In this document: piece by piece, positions 13,501 through 28,500 of the stretch
How positions within the stretch are numbered: position 1 is the first letter of the stretch
Layout: the number at the start of each line of letters is the position of its first letter
Assembly: GCA_019914945.1 (NCBI GenBank)
Contig: CM034100.1
Location: forward strand, 8,443,096 to 8,507,095
Reading direction: 5' to 3'
From: Typha latifolia
Taxonomy: Eukaryota; Streptophyta; Magnoliopsida; Poales; Typhaceae
DNA: 64,000 bases
Notes under the pieces: generated by a model
What the model was told of the DNA's origin: nothing
Database searches by the model: none
Seen by the model: only the letters and a program-made list of their open reading frames with translations
Program-made: the position numbers and the translations under genes

Positions 13501-16500
13501 CCAAAATCAACCTAAAAATTGAACATCTTCTCAATCAGTCGTCAAAAATTAGAGGCACATTGACTCGACTATTACAATAAAATGATCGAGGAAACTAGAT
13601 AGAGAACAAGTGCTGCTTCATTCTGGATGATCATCAAACCGAGCAGCTTACTTACCTTGAATAGTAAACCAGATATTATATCTGCCTTCTCTTTATAGTC
13701 ATACTTCATGCTTGAAGAATCAATGCTATCATGGAGGATTTGACATCTTTCAAAAAGAAAACGTATAGTTGTGGGATCACATATGCGATCATTCCTACAG
13801 AATATTAAAAGGCAATAAGTAAAGTCATATGCAGTGAAATATAGGATATATCATGAATCTCAGATAAACCATTTTCATTTTTGGTTCCAGAATATTAGAT
13901 AGGTTTTCTTCACACTTTTATCGAATTATTTCTTGAATTTTGTTTCCAGAAGAAAAGGATGAACGTAACATAACATACATAATTGGCAACATGATTACAT
14001 GGCAAAACTGGGTCAAATGCACCTCGTGCGGGATAAAAATAACAGCAAATATCATGTGAGAAAAGACAAAGAAGATTGTCTATAGCAAATCATAATGTCA
14101 CTGCTTCCAAGTCGGATGTGTGTCACCAGGCATATCTCACTTGACAAGTTGGCAGAACAAGATAGGGATGAGTACAATAGGGTCTCTTGTTGTTATTCCC
14201 ATATCAAGTGTTATACAAGCTAGCTGTCGGTGATACGCATGGTGTATACTGTAGGTTCCACCTGGCACCCATTAACTAAGTCTTGAATTTCACGAGATGT
14301 AATTTAACTAATGCACAGACAACACTACTCATATGGGACCTATCTTTCCTTTCAAATTATGTCGTCCTCCCTCTCCTATAACCACATCGTATAATCAGGA
14401 AACTATTTCCGCAGCTTATGCATTCTCTCTCCTTTCTCCTTTAAACACCTTCTCTCTATCCCTATTTCTATCTCTCTCTTAATCTCATGGATTTGCCCCC
14501 TCTCGTCTCCCCATATTTTACAAAGGGACCTCTTCACCTAACACTTAGGTTTGGTCAAGAACTGGCACAAGAAGAGTGGATTGTCATCAGGCGTCAACAA
14601 CCGCCCATGTAGAAAAATTTGATGAAAGCCAACTAGGGAAGCTTGCCAGGAAAAGGAACCAAGTTGAGTTAACTGATATAAGTGACCTCTTTGCACCATA
14701 GTTCCCACTTTCGGCCGATCCCAATCCTGGCTGGAACCAACTAGTTGGCTGGTTTCAGCTAGGGTATCGACCGTTTCGGACGGGATCAGCTGTATTGACC
14801 GCTCCCACCCGAAACTGGCGGGAACGGGTGGGATCCAACCCAGACCCCACCCCTCCACCTGCCTCTCTTTCTCTCTTTTCTCTCTTTCTCTCTTTTCTCT
14901 CTTTCTCACTTCTTCCACCGGCAACCTCGACCTTCGACGACATTCTCCAATGAAGATCCAACAACCTAAACATCCGATGACCTCGAATGAGTTTTTAATT
15001 ATTTTTTTCTCAGCTTTTAATTCCTCTCGTTCCCCTCTCTCCTTCCTGCAACGAGAAGATCCGACGATCTCTACTGTTGCTACTACGGTAAAACAGCAGC
15101 ACTAGTTACTGAGAGACTGAGAGAGAGAGGGAAAAGAAGTAAAAAAAAAGTAGGAACCTTGTCTATATGAGTAATTCTTTAGTAAGTTTTGAATTTTGAG
15201 AGGGAGGGGAGAGAAACTTGATATTCATCAAAATTTTGAATTTTAAGTTAATACATTTTTTAAGTTTTTAGGCTTTATATATGAGTAATTTTTATTTTCT
15301 TATTTTTCTATCATTTTTTTCTAAATTTTAGAAAAAAATTTACATTTTTAAATAATATTTAGAATTTTACATAATTAAAAAATAGTCTGATCCAATACAA
15401 ACGGCCGATACGTATCATTTTTCTGGACAGCCAATATTAATCCCGATCCCTATATTGAGAACCCTTGCTTTGTATAGCTCTTTTAACTTAGTAAAAACAA
15501 TTGGGAATAAGAAGCATATCTCTCGGTTATCTTAATTTTGCATAATATGCTTCCTCTTTAGATCCCAATTATACAAATTCAGGTAAGGAGTTTTGTTCTT
15601 ACATCTATTCTTTAGTGGAGTACTTGCTTATTCTTTATAAGTTGTTCCTTATGGAGATATTAGGTCCTTGCCATATAGAAGATAAACTATCATTTGCACA
15701 TGAAAAAACCACCGTCTCATACTCTCCTACACCATTTTGGTATGTTTGAACAGTCCAGTCATTCTTGTTTATATTGGTCAAACTTTTCACTCCTATAAAC
15801 ATGCTGATTTGTAGGTAACACCTATAAATTTGATTCATTAATCCAATATATTAGTATAGTTCAGAACTTAGCCTTTGTTTATAGAATAATTAACATGCTA
15901 GATAGACCCAAACAGTTCATTTATGTTTCTGAACAATTCTTTGACCAGCAAGAAATCCTTTGCTAGAAATGCTGATTATACGATTCTGGCTTCACCGATG
16001 TCATCTCGAGCATCAATACACCTTAGGGGTATCTTTTCTTATTGTTTTAGGGTTTGATTCAGAGAAAAATAAGATTTCTATATGTTGCGTTTGAATGCGG
16101 GTGGGTGCGTTCGAACGTGTTTGTGAACGCTTGTAGGCGTTCACAAATACAAAGAATGCATTTGGTGTGTTCGACCTCGTTCGAACGCAGTCAAGGAAAA
16201 TCCACTATTTTTAGGGTTAGTAATTGTCATTTTTGAATTATTTGGTTAGCCTCTTAAAGTGTGGATGACAACCAAAAGATGGATATGAAATGAATTGAGT
16301 TTTTGTCCTAATCTTCTTTTTCTCCTTTTCTCTCGTTCCCTCATCCCTCAGCTCCATCGCCGCCTCCCTCGACCGGCCACTCACCCTAGTCCCTTAGGGC
16401 GGCGGCCCACTCCTTCCCCTTTCTTCAAATCTCCCTATCCTCGCCCTAACCCTTTCCATTATCCATAATCCTTCCACCACCACCTTACTCACCGGTGCCA

Positions 16501-19500
16501 CCCAATTACCGCCGGCCTACCACCTCCATAATCCACCTAGGAACCCGTGCCTCTATCTACGGATCTAAAGAACGGACTCCCTGATGTTTGCCCACTTATC
16601 TAAAGATATCTCAGGATCCTGCCGTCCAATTCTATTGAAATTAGATTCGTTGGAAAGCTCCTTTCCAGGGCGACTTATCAAAATTTCATGTTGATCTGAC
16701 GGCTATATCTTCAGGAATCCTCTTCTAAAGTTCCGTGCAATATCCTTTCCAGATCTGAAAACGGGATAGATCAAACCTTAATCTAAGGGAAGATCGTATT
16801 AGCTGAGAGACCTATGCTAAGCCTTACAGAATTTTGGAAATTAAATCAATCTGCTCACAATTAGATGCAGGATTTCCTTTAGCGTGTCACTTTTATGCAA
16901 ATACTCTCCTATAAGATTTGATACTTTAATATACCTTGACTGTTAAGACCATAAAAAGAGGTCATGTTCACCTTGTCAACCCCCTTGGAAGAGTTAAGAA
17001 GATGATACTCAGGTAACATGTCATCTTTCTCTTGAACCTTGTTATGTTAGTAGTCCTATAATACCTTAGAAGCAATGAGTATATCAAGTAAAGAATTTAC
17101 AACCAAATTTGGTTTGGTTTTGGGCCTTAGGCCCAACCCATTTATTATGTGTTGCGGGTTGTGATTTAACTTATAGGCTAATTTGGGTTTCAATTGGGCC
17201 CAAATTAAATTAGTTCAAACCTTGGAAGTTTCATTTACTGTGAATTTAAAATATAATAAAGGGGTAGTTTTTCCTCGCACCTGGATTAGTGATGCCAACT
17301 CACAGGTCAGTGGATTTACTTAGTTTTACAAAAATATGTAATGAGTACCTAGCAGAACCTAGATTATGAATAGGTATGACTTTGATAACAATCTCAAGGT
17401 AGATTGAAAATCTCTATATAGTGCCTCAAATATACCTCGAAGTCCAGGAAACAAAATATTCAGGATCATTATGGTGATTCATTTGGGCAACTCTAGTAGA
17501 GTTAGGAAACAATCCCAAACAAGATCACTCTTCCTCTCCCCTCCACCCCATCAAAACCTTTACTCCCCACCTTCTCCTCTATCTCTCCCGGTGCCAACAA
17601 AGCCCATGCCTGGAGCAACACTAGATTAATCCGAGCCATCGAAACCACCCTTGGGTTGGCCCCTAATCCCCCTATCCCCCAACCCTTGTGTTAATAAATT
17701 TGTTTTTTAATTAGGAAATGATAGTAGGAATCCTAGATTTTCTAGTGCACCTTCACCGAAGGAATCAATTGGCCGATGACTTCAAGTCTACCTCCAACAG
17801 GTTCGGAAAGCTCTGCCTTTGTGTCCTCTTGTTCTCTTGTCATGGGTACCGAATTTGAGTGCCCATAGGGTGCGGGTGCATCGGAGGCTACACCATGTTG
17901 CCTCCCATGGTCGGTTGCTTGGCCCATGCTAGACCATTGTCGGCAATGGTGGACTTGCTCCCTTGCCTTGATCGATTCCCCTTTTCGAGTAGAAGAGGGC
18001 CATGCTTGGCTTGGTGGGCTTCAGGCTCTTTTAAACAAAATGAGAACCTCCATGGCCGTCGGCCAAGGAGTACTCCCCTCTCACCATCGGCCACCCTGAT
18101 CGATGGGTAGTTGCACTTGTGAATGCCTACTCCTTCCACTGAAAGTGTCGTTATAGCCTTCTAACCTTCTTCATCTTGGATTGTTGTGAGTTATTTCTCT
18201 CTAGCCCCCCACCCGCCGACGAGCTCAAACCATCCTTTTTCCCATTCTCTCTCTTTCTAGCCAACCAGCCACTCTCCGGTGATGAATGTCGGTCGCCATA
18301 CATCCCACCCCCAGCCTCGGGGGCTTAGCAACCCCTCCAACATTCCTTCCTTCGAAAGGAAACGACAAAGAAGAGTGGGGATTAGAGCTATCAAAAAAGC
18401 TTGCAGGCTCGTGAGGCTCGCGGGCTCAGCTTGTTAAGAGTCCAACTCAAGCTCTAAATGAGCCGAGCTGAGCTAACATATTTGGCTCAAAAGAATTATC
18501 GAGCCGAGCCGAGCCAGCATTGGCTCGCCCAGGCTCAGCTCAATTAGGTTCATATAATATATATAAAATATTTAGATCCAATTATGATTTGTATAAGTTC
18601 AAAAAAAAAAACCCCAAGCCTTAAGTCCCCAACATTCATCTCCCCAAACTCATCGGCCAGACCATCCCCAAACCCTCTCCACCGAAAACCAAAACCCATC
18701 TTCAGTATTCACCAATCACCACTACTCACCACCAAAATCTGAACCTATCTCCATCTTCACCATCAAAATCCATCTCCACCGCTCAAGCTCGGCTTGTTTA
18801 CACTATCTCCATCTTCACCACTGAACCCATCTCCACCGCTCAAGGTCAGTTGGTTTACACCGAGCGTCCTCAACAGAGATGCACCGAGCATCCTCACTGA
18901 GCGTCCTCATTGGAGTCGCGCCCATCCTCACCGAGCCTAGAGCGATACTAGGGCTAGGGTTACAGTTTCACAGGAGTCTTTGCAGGGCTACGACAAAAGC
19001 GAGCAAGCATGACCTGTGTGGTTGAGGATGGAGACTCGCCGTGTTAATGTTGGTGGTGTGAGAGTTTTGCTCTAGTCGGTGATAGAGACCTACGAAGACT
19101 CCTCCAGTGCAAACTCTCTCCACCACTAGCGAGAGCTTCTTCTGACGATGCCGAGGCCCTCTCCCTCCTCTGCCATCTCATCAATGGCAGGCCCTAAATC
19201 CACCCTAGTGAGTCAAGCTGTTGAGCCGAACTCAAGCCTTATTGAGTTAGAGATGAGTCGAGCTGAGCTTAGCTTCTCTAGCTTGAATCGAGCTCAAGCT
19301 AAGCTGAGCTTTTCCACCTCTTCTATCTATGTTATCTTCTACTTTTTGCACATATACATAAAATATAGGTTGCCAGTTGCCATTAGAATACAAAATTTCT
19401 TTTTATTTAATTTATTTAAGTATCCTATCTTTTGAGGATTTGTCATATCTTCGTATCTATATCGTGTCATTTTAGTATCTCATATCCAAATCCGTGCTTC

Positions 19501-22500
19501 ATATGTATACTACATAATTACATATACAACTAGTCAATAGTGAGTAGTAACAGTAATACAGTATGTTTAGAAGTTAGAATAGAAATTTCTGAAACTAAAA
19601 TAAGCACATTGCAGTAGGTACCTTGTCGCCTTAATAAGTATGTGCGCACTAATTACAATGCGTGAAGTTCCATACAAAAGATCAAGGATCTCTACAAAAT
19701 GACCCTACAAAAGAAGGAAAGTTCAAGTTTAAGCCTCCAAGTCCTCATTCTACTTGTCATATGTCATGTACAGATCAGAAAAATACAAGATTATTCGAGA
19801 GCGTCTCAAGCTTGAGCAGAGTAATACCTAAATATTATTTGTGTATTGGTAACTTACTACTACACATTTTTGACTTTTTTCCTCGAAAGGATGTGTAAAA
19901 GTTCAATAGAAAATTATTGATATTCATTGACTTTCTTCAAATATACGGAACTGATGTTTTCAGATTATAAAGCATGACGAAAGTATATAGTTTATAGTCA
20001 TAAACCAAGAATATATGGTTTCATTAAGGCAATTCTTTTTTAAAAGCTACAAAATATATTTGAACAAATAAGTTGTTATTTAAGCTTCATAAGAACTTTT
20101 GCATAAATTTGTTAAACCAACTCTTGTTCTCTCTTTCCTTGTTATTCTTTTCTTTGTCGAACGTACTTTGCTGAAAATCTTGTCCTCCTAGAGTACTAAA
20201 ATTGAAATCACAAATTGGCCAAATGTCATTCTGCTGAAACAGATCTGGATCCTTGAGGGCAAGAGTTTGTTGTTCTCTTCTTGAGTATTGAGTATGGTAC
20301 TAGAGAAGCATTATGAATGTAGAAAGACCTATAACAAGACTTGAAATAACCAAGCAATATATGGTGTCAAAAGATTACAAAGAACGTGGCTATTTGAGAT
20401 ATGTAGAAGATTCACCAGCAGTATAAACTATAAAGTCTCTTTATTGACTTTGCTTTGTACTAGTCCTGTTGAGTTTATCTTTATAATTCTGTTAAGAATT
20501 TAGGTGCCTGAGTGATTTCTCATATTATGATTGTGGAAAATTCTGATGGCCACTGGGGAAAGAAAGCCCCACACCCTCTCGAGAAAGAGGGGTGGGCGAA
20601 GGGGTGTGTAATGCGTGGGAATCTACCGAACAGTTCGGGCCAAATCTCAAAAAATCTCAAAAGTTCTGTTTGATGAGCCTTTGTAGTACTAGGTAGTCGG
20701 TCAGGTCACTGACCAAGACTTATCCCAGTTCCCTAGCAACTGAATGCTTTATCTGCAGCCATCAGATACTTGTAATCTTGATTCATCACACTTGATTTCA
20801 TAATATAGATAAAAAGAGTGCAACTCAGGATTGCTTATAATACATATCCATTAGTATCACAAGATATTACAAGAAAAAAGAGGAATAATTATATTCAACA
20901 AAAATAATAATCTCAGCTGAAGCTGAAGCTTACCATTGCAAAAGCATTTTGCAAGTCATTGAAGTAATCAACAAGCCTAAGAAGAATGGACTGCAAACAT
21001 TCAAGGTCAATTTCATCTATTCCTTTGACTTGTGCCCGCTCTAAGATGCCATTTAACATAGTAGATAGACAATCGTCCTGAAAACAAGTATTTCATTATA
21101 GATTAAAACCAAAAGACAAATATATTTGGCAACAATTCAATATCTAAACATTTTCCCAAAAACAAACAATTAAATATCTACAAATTCAATAAATTGATAC
21201 ACCTTGCTAGAGTCTTTTCTTATTGCATTAGTTGTTTATTTTCAGAAAAATAAACTTTTTGTAGGTCGTGTTCGAACGAAGAAGGAAGCGAATTCGAACA
21301 CCTTTGCGAACGCATGCATCAATTTGCAAAAACAGAGAACACAAAATATGTGTTCGAATGCAGTCGGGCGCGTTTAAACGCACGCGTGCGAACGCCTGCA
21401 TCAGTTCGCATTCACAGAGAACATTTTTTGAGCGTTCGAACACGGTCAACCCTATTCAAACATGATCGGCAAGAGTCCACTAGTATTAAGGTTAATAATT
21501 GTTATTTTGGCTTGTTCGCTAGCCTCTATAAAGGTGTGGATAGCAACAAAAATCATTATGATGAATGAATATTAGTTTCTATCTTCCTCTATCCTCTCTC
21601 TAGTCTCTCTACCGTAATCTCTCTCATTCCTCTTTACCAACCAGCCACCTCTATCATTGGCAAGGTCTCATCTATCTTCTAATCTCCCTCGTCTGTCGAA
21701 TCCTCCTTCCTCCTTGGGATCTCAGCCCACTTCTCCCCTTCGTCCTTATCCCTTAAACTACATCAATCATCCATCCTCATCTCCATTATCATCCATAATC
21801 TTAGCATCACCTCCACCCTTCACCACCCTTCACCACCACTATCACCCCCACTCTAGCATATTTTCGTCCCAGTTGCAGTCCGAATCTGCGAAGGGAGTAA
21901 ATATCAAAAACGTAGATCAGGAAGTTACGGATCGACTACCCTTCGTTTCGTAATTTTCTAACTACGGGAGAATATCTGGTGAATATTTTCTCTCGATTGC
22001 GTGGACTTCTTGCAATCAATCTAGATATTGAAGAGGACGTTCCGTCCTTATCACAAATCCATCAAGCTATGGTGAGAATATCAAAGCATGACAGAAAAGT
22101 AGAAAATAGATAACAGGAGATAATAAGACAGTGAGATAAATACGGTAAAACTGAACAATTTTATCAACTAGAGAAAATGAAAAGTTTCACAATTATTAAA
22201 AGATCAATAATTTTTAAAAAAATTATTAAAAGATCAATAATATATTATTGAAATTGTAGATAGCAACAACAGAACATGAAAATTAAAACTAAGAATAAGA
22301 GATGTAATAACTCACAAAGATGAGAATTATTATCCGAACTAAAGGATACAATTATACAAGAGTTATCTATGTTTTGGATGTTTCCTGCATTATGTCTAAG
22401 AACTGTTATTAGAATGTCATTTCCATGATCAAATACAATCAAAGATAATTACCTTTTTGTCGACCTTATCCTTAATGTCCATGACTTGCATATGCACAAA

Positions 22501-25500
22501 CATGCATTAGAAAGTTCTAAACGTCTTCTCTATTTTTCCTGCAGTAGTTGTCATTAATGAAGATCCAAGTGGAACTCAAGTTTGTGGGAATTGGTTTGGT
22601 TGAATTTAACTAAAATAGTTTCATTAGCTCCTAAAGTCAAGTGTTCTTTTTAGTAAATAAATTTCTTAAAATCTAGCAAGGAGATTCATGGTCTAAATTC
22701 TAGTTTTAATCTTCAACTCAATTACACCTAGACCCCTCTAAACAATAGTCCACAGGGTCTTAGATTTACATTTTCTTTCTTTATGGGATATAATGGACAC
22801 TAGGTTATAATTTACGAGTCTAGGTGTAACTTAGCCTTAATCTTTTGTATGAAAATATATTAAATTAAGCAGCAATTCTTAAATTGCACGGGAGCTAACT
22901 TTGATACGATTCGGACTTCACCGATGTCGTCTCGAGCATGGGTATACTTTAGGGGTGTCTTTGTTTCTTATTTTAATGTTTAATTCTTAAAAAAAATAAA
23001 TTTTCGTATGTCGTGTTCGAACACGGTTGTGAACGTCTACATCACGTTCACACATCCAGAGAGTGTGAATTGTGCATTCGAACGCCGCGTTCGAATGCAC
23101 CTGCGAACGCCTGCATCGCGTTCGCAAATCCAGAGAAGTGAAAAATATGTGCGTTCGAACGTGCTGCGAACGCTTGCATCGCATTCGCAAATCCAGAGAG
23201 TGTGAAATGTGTGCGTTCGAACGTGATCGGGCACGTTCGAATGCGGTCGACGAAAATGCACTATTTAGGATTATTTCTGAATTGTTTGGTTAGCCTCTAA
23301 AGGTGTGGATGGCAACCATAGAGTCATTATTAATAAATTGAGTATTTTGCCTTGTCTCCTTCGTCTTCTTCTCTCCCGTTCTCTCGATCCCCAGCGACGC
23401 TGCTTCTAACCTCCCTCGACCGGCCAATCACCCTAGTCCCTTAGGGGTGGCCAACTTCTCCCCCTTTTTCCAATCTATCCACACTTGCCCTAACCCTTTC
23501 ATCACCCATAACCTTTCCACCACCACTTATTCACCGGTGCTACCCCATTAACGCCGGTCCACCACCATCCACTATCATCTTGGAATGTAACGTTACAACG
23601 TGCTACCAAGTGACTCTGGCGGGATTAGGAAAAAGATTCCTGAATTTTTGTCTCGATGACTCTAAACTTACTCAATAGCTAGTGGAAAAGTCGATAGAGC
23701 ACTACAGAGTACCTACTGTGACCCTAGACGGATCGACTATCTAAAAACCGGGCGCCACCCCGATAGTGACTAAGTAGTGCAATGTGGCCATGGGTCAGAG
23801 TACCCATTAATGAGACAATATAACCATTTATTAATTTTGACGGGTTTTCGTGATGGTACACTTTTGACTGAAATCGACTCATTTTATATTGATTTATTCA
23901 AATTGAGTTATTATGAATGATTTATAATTCGATTTTCATAATAGTACACTTTCAGTAGAGATTGATTTGTTTTATATTGATTTATTTAAATTTAGATATT
24001 ATGAATGATTTACTATATGTATCACATATTGATATTTGTCATTAGACATATTATTAATAGAGTATACTTGCTGGGAGTCTTGACGACTTATTATTTTGCA
24101 GAAATTTAAAAAGCCGTTTAGTGAGGACTCTGAAGACTGAGTACCATTTTCATTATGTCAATTTATTTTAGAATTTGATTACTATTTGGGCTTTCGTGTT
24201 TTCTTTGGATTTTATCCTAGATATTCGCGGCAATCATGTTCCCGTATCGAGGCGTGACACTCATCTTGCTGACCTGGCATGCCCCAATGTGCCAAACACC
24301 TATAAGTGCACTTCTCAATAGGTATTATACATATTTTAAGTTCTAATATATGTATTAATACCTACATTACTCTTTTATTCATTAATAATGTTTTAAAAGA
24401 ACTATTTGCTAAAACATATAGCAATTGCCATAGCGAAATATGATTCCACAGATAATTTAGGGAAGAACAATATTATCAAATAATTTATAATTATGCTAAA
24501 ATTTAGCTTAAAACTGTAAAATTTGGATTCAAATTAACTCATATGAAGCTACTTTAACATGGTCCTACACCAATCTTGACCTAATATAAATAACTTTGAC
24601 ATATTAATTCAATAATTTTTTTGATTTGGGGCAACATTGAGGAAAATTATATTTTCCATTTGAACGAGAGGCTCGCCAAGCAAAAGGACCACGTTTTAGG
24701 CAAAGAGCATATGTTGCGGCATCCCACTAGCGATCCAAGGCAGCCAATTCAAACTCGATGTTTACTCGTTGGCACTTTGAGGAGCAAACTTTGGACACAC
24801 GACGACTATTATGAATTCTGAATGATGTCGTTCAATCTCACCAACGCGTCGACTATCTTCCAAGGCCATTCATAGCAGGAGAATTTAGAGCATTTGAGGA
24901 GGTGCTGAAAATTCTACGCAGCATCCACTTTAAGTTGAAGTGGTCCAAATGCTTTTAGGCTGAACGGAAGGTGGAACCACCTATTCTATGGTTCGTTTTA
25001 GATTTTGGAGTGCATCGAACCAAGTGGCATACCGCTTAGACTTGCCAGTTTCGTCTAAGGTCCACCCAGTCTTCCACGTGTCACTTCTGAAGGCCTGACT
25101 TGGACCATGGTATTAGTCAGTTCAATCATACCTGAACCACTCAAGAGCGGTACAGTGGAGCCGATTCGGGTGCTGGCCAAGCGTAGGGCACGTCTCAACA
25201 GACGACTTGAGGCACAAATCTTGGTGGAATGGCTTAGCAGATCAGCTGACCAAGCTACTTGGAAGTACGAGTCTAAGATACTTGAACATTTTCCCCGACT
25301 TGAGACCTTAAGGACAAGGTTACGGAAAGCATGGTGGAATGATGTAGACAGACAATTTGACTCACTTCGATTGACTAAACTCACTTTGCACTTTAATTAT
25401 TGCTTTTAGCTCTTTAATTTCTGGTTGCTTTGCGATAGCCAAGAGTCTCTTTTGGCTTAGCCAAGAGACTCTCCTTGGGTTAGCCTAAGAGCTTCCTCTT

Positions 25501-28500
25501 TATTGCTTGCATCTCTTAGGATTTTGCTCTCCTTATTGCTTGTATTCAACCCAAAATCAGTCCATCTTTATTTAATGCTTTGTATCCCACCCACGAGTTA
25601 GTTAGTGGAAGAGTCAAGGAGAGTTTGGATAGCCACCTACATATAGCTGTGGAGAGCACCCGTTTGAGGCAGCAAAAAAAATAGAACACTGAGCTTGAGA
25701 TCCTTATCTCTAATCCTATCTCCTCTCCCACTTGACTCGTCCCTCCTAGGCCACCTATCTTGGCTGCCGAACCCCCCTTTGTCTAGCCGCACAACCCTTG
25801 TCCCCAAAGGCCGGCCTCCTCTTCCCTTTCCTTGATTTCTTGGTTATTGACTTCATCCTTACTCTCCACCAGAATTTGGCCCATATCAATTATCAAACCT
25901 CCATCTCATAAGACAAGCCTTTTTCGACCCTTCGCCACTCTTTGGTTAATATCTCAAGATCTAACCATCAAACTTTACGTTCTTGTATTCATTGGAAAGC
26001 TTTCTTCGAGAGAAACAAAATATCCAATTTTCAGAAGGATCTAAAGGGTGGATCTCTCGAAAACACATTTGCAGTTTCTGTTCTAGATCCTGTTCAGGGA
26101 CCATTGCAGATCAAATCAATCGGTTCACATCAAAATCAAGTGTTTCCTAATTCTCATAGGACTTCTCTTCTTAAAGGTTTCATCCCATTCCTAATTCTCA
26201 TATGTCCCTATTCTCAAAGGCTTCCTAGTTCTCATAGAATTCCTAATTTCAAAGGTTTCCTAATTCTCATAGGATTCATAATCTCAAAAATTCCTAATCT
26301 CTAAAGGTATCCTATGTAAGATTTCTATTTCAAGTGTCTTTCCCTATTATCTTCAGTTTTGGATAAATTGCATTTTAAGGAGAGGTCATGTATGATGGAA
26401 CACATTATTTCTAATGAAATGAATTAGTTCTATTTGAATTCTTCTATGATCTTTTCTCTCCTACTTTTCTAATGGTAACCACAAAAATTTCTTCATCGCC
26501 TGAGCTAAAAAATAAGGAAAGAAATTAAAAAATAGGAATAAAATGGAAAAATAATGAGTTGCAGTTATTTTAGCCCTAATTAGGGCTACAGTTCTGCAGC
26601 AATCGCCCATCTTAATGCTACGTTAATGTGGGGTCGATTTATAGTCAAATGCAATCAAACGGCCAAAAGAAAAGTAAAACCTATGGTATATAAAGGCTCA
26701 AACCTAACTTAAATCTCCCCCACCTCACTCTCCTCTATTCTGCTACAGTAGACATTGCCTCTGCTCTTTCATTTGAGCTGAAAGCTTCTACTTCCTTCCA
26801 CTTCTCCTTCTGTTGAGGCTCTGGAGTTTCGACAGATATACACTGTTCCATGACAAAATAATGGCATTTAGCCATTTAGTGGTTCTGGATTTCAGCTTCT
26901 TTTTTGGATTATTTTTGCCCAAAACTGAGATGTATTGGACAGTATATTCCAGTTTTGGGCATATTTTCAAACCAGGGAAGAGAGACAGCAGCAGAGCTTG
27001 TGCTTGCAGCATAAGCCATGTCTATGGCAAGGCAATCCTTGTTTTATGGTTCACTAATAAATTAATCAAAAGAAGAATGCATCAATTCCAATCAGAGTAA
27101 TCTAACTTTTAGTATTTGCATGCTTATATAAATTTATTTAATGTGTATGAAATAAAACAGAAATTAGGTAAGGTTTTAAAGTTAAATAGTAAAGTTTCAG
27201 TATTACCAGTGTATGGTACAGGATAATATCTAAATAAGCGTCTGCTATGGACAAGTACTCATGAAGGTGATGATATTGAGAAATCACCTGCAATTGGTGA
27301 TATGAAGAAATTATATAAGAAATTATACAAATTTTAGAAGATAAATAAATAGATATCACATAAGACCTTCGTATAGAAACAAAATAAAAAAAATTTTAAA
27401 AAAAATTTTAAAAAATCATTCTGACAATACAAAGAAGACAATCATTCAGAGAGTTTGATATAATATCAGAGAGTCCTTTTGATGGAATGCATTAAGAATA
27501 TTCCAATTTCACTTGACAAGAACAATAGCATAACAGATTTTTAATCATAATACAAGATCATTCAGATAATACAGGATTTAACACAGCAGATAACTAACTT
27601 ATGAAGACTCTATGGAATAACTGGTAAAGGTTGTAAACAAGCTATTGGTTTGGCAAAAGAAAAAGGCTCACTTGGGCATGACAAGGTATTGACGACTATA
27701 GCATAGAATGTTGCCGCGTATCAACCATATTAGTTATACAGCAAAGATATTGAATATGTAGTTAAATTATTGACTTTATACTCCAAGGGTAAACAAAATC
27801 TCTATTGTTCCAACAAAGGATCCAACACTTTCTTAAATTGAATCCCAGCATAATGAAAACTACAGATGGATTCAGTGCATAAACTTCCATTGAAAGTTGA
27901 AACTATAGAGTTCTTTATCTTTTATTGTTCTAGAAGGTTTTGTATTTGGACAAACATAAAATGCACAATTATATTATATCTCATGAATCATATTTCTAAC
28001 TATGTCAACATTTTTAGCTCCAACAGTTCATTTAATAAAGTGTGAAATGGCACACATATCGGTCTTGATAAATAATCAAATTGGAACAAGAAATACAGGA
28101 GACAAGGAAATACCACAATGATGAAAATTACAATAAATGTTGAAGGTCCGAAATAGTGCAACTGCATTATTTAGTGTCGCCTTGCTAAGAATTTACACAA
28201 GAAAAACATGACTGGATCTGTTCCCTATGATATCAAATCAAGAGCCACATAAATAGAAAAATTGGATGGTTCTTTTGCATTCAAGAGCATCCTATTAACT
28301 TGATGGTTCCTTTGCACTATTTGTTACTCATATAAGACAAATAAATGTACGGATACATGTCTGGCTATCTTTATACTGTATCAAACCCTGAAAGGTCCAG
28401 CAGAAAGACATTAAGGTTGCAGATATTGTGAAGTTCCATCACTGGGATAATCATTTTTTGCATATCAAGCCTCTATCAGTTCAAATTATGGCATGACTGA

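Larger units (their letters stand above)
13795..19621. other. Intron 13 of VPS35L, repeat-filled
   Basis: This 5.8-kb intron holds a possible non-autonomous hAT derivative (about 14.5-15.47 kb), a TTCGAA-type repeat (about 15.97-16.6 kb), an unidentified GC-richer stretch (about 17.5-18.1 kb) and a MITE-like element (about 18.39-19.31 kb). No host coding sequence is evident inside it. Confidence 0.6.

Noticed and set aside
23008..23293. Open frames on both strands across the TTCGAA array, with CRISPR-like spacing of repeats
   Set aside because: The near-palindromic array makes both strands open. Units vary, there are no unique spacers, and the context is plant nuclear DNA, so it is neither a gene nor a CRISPR array.
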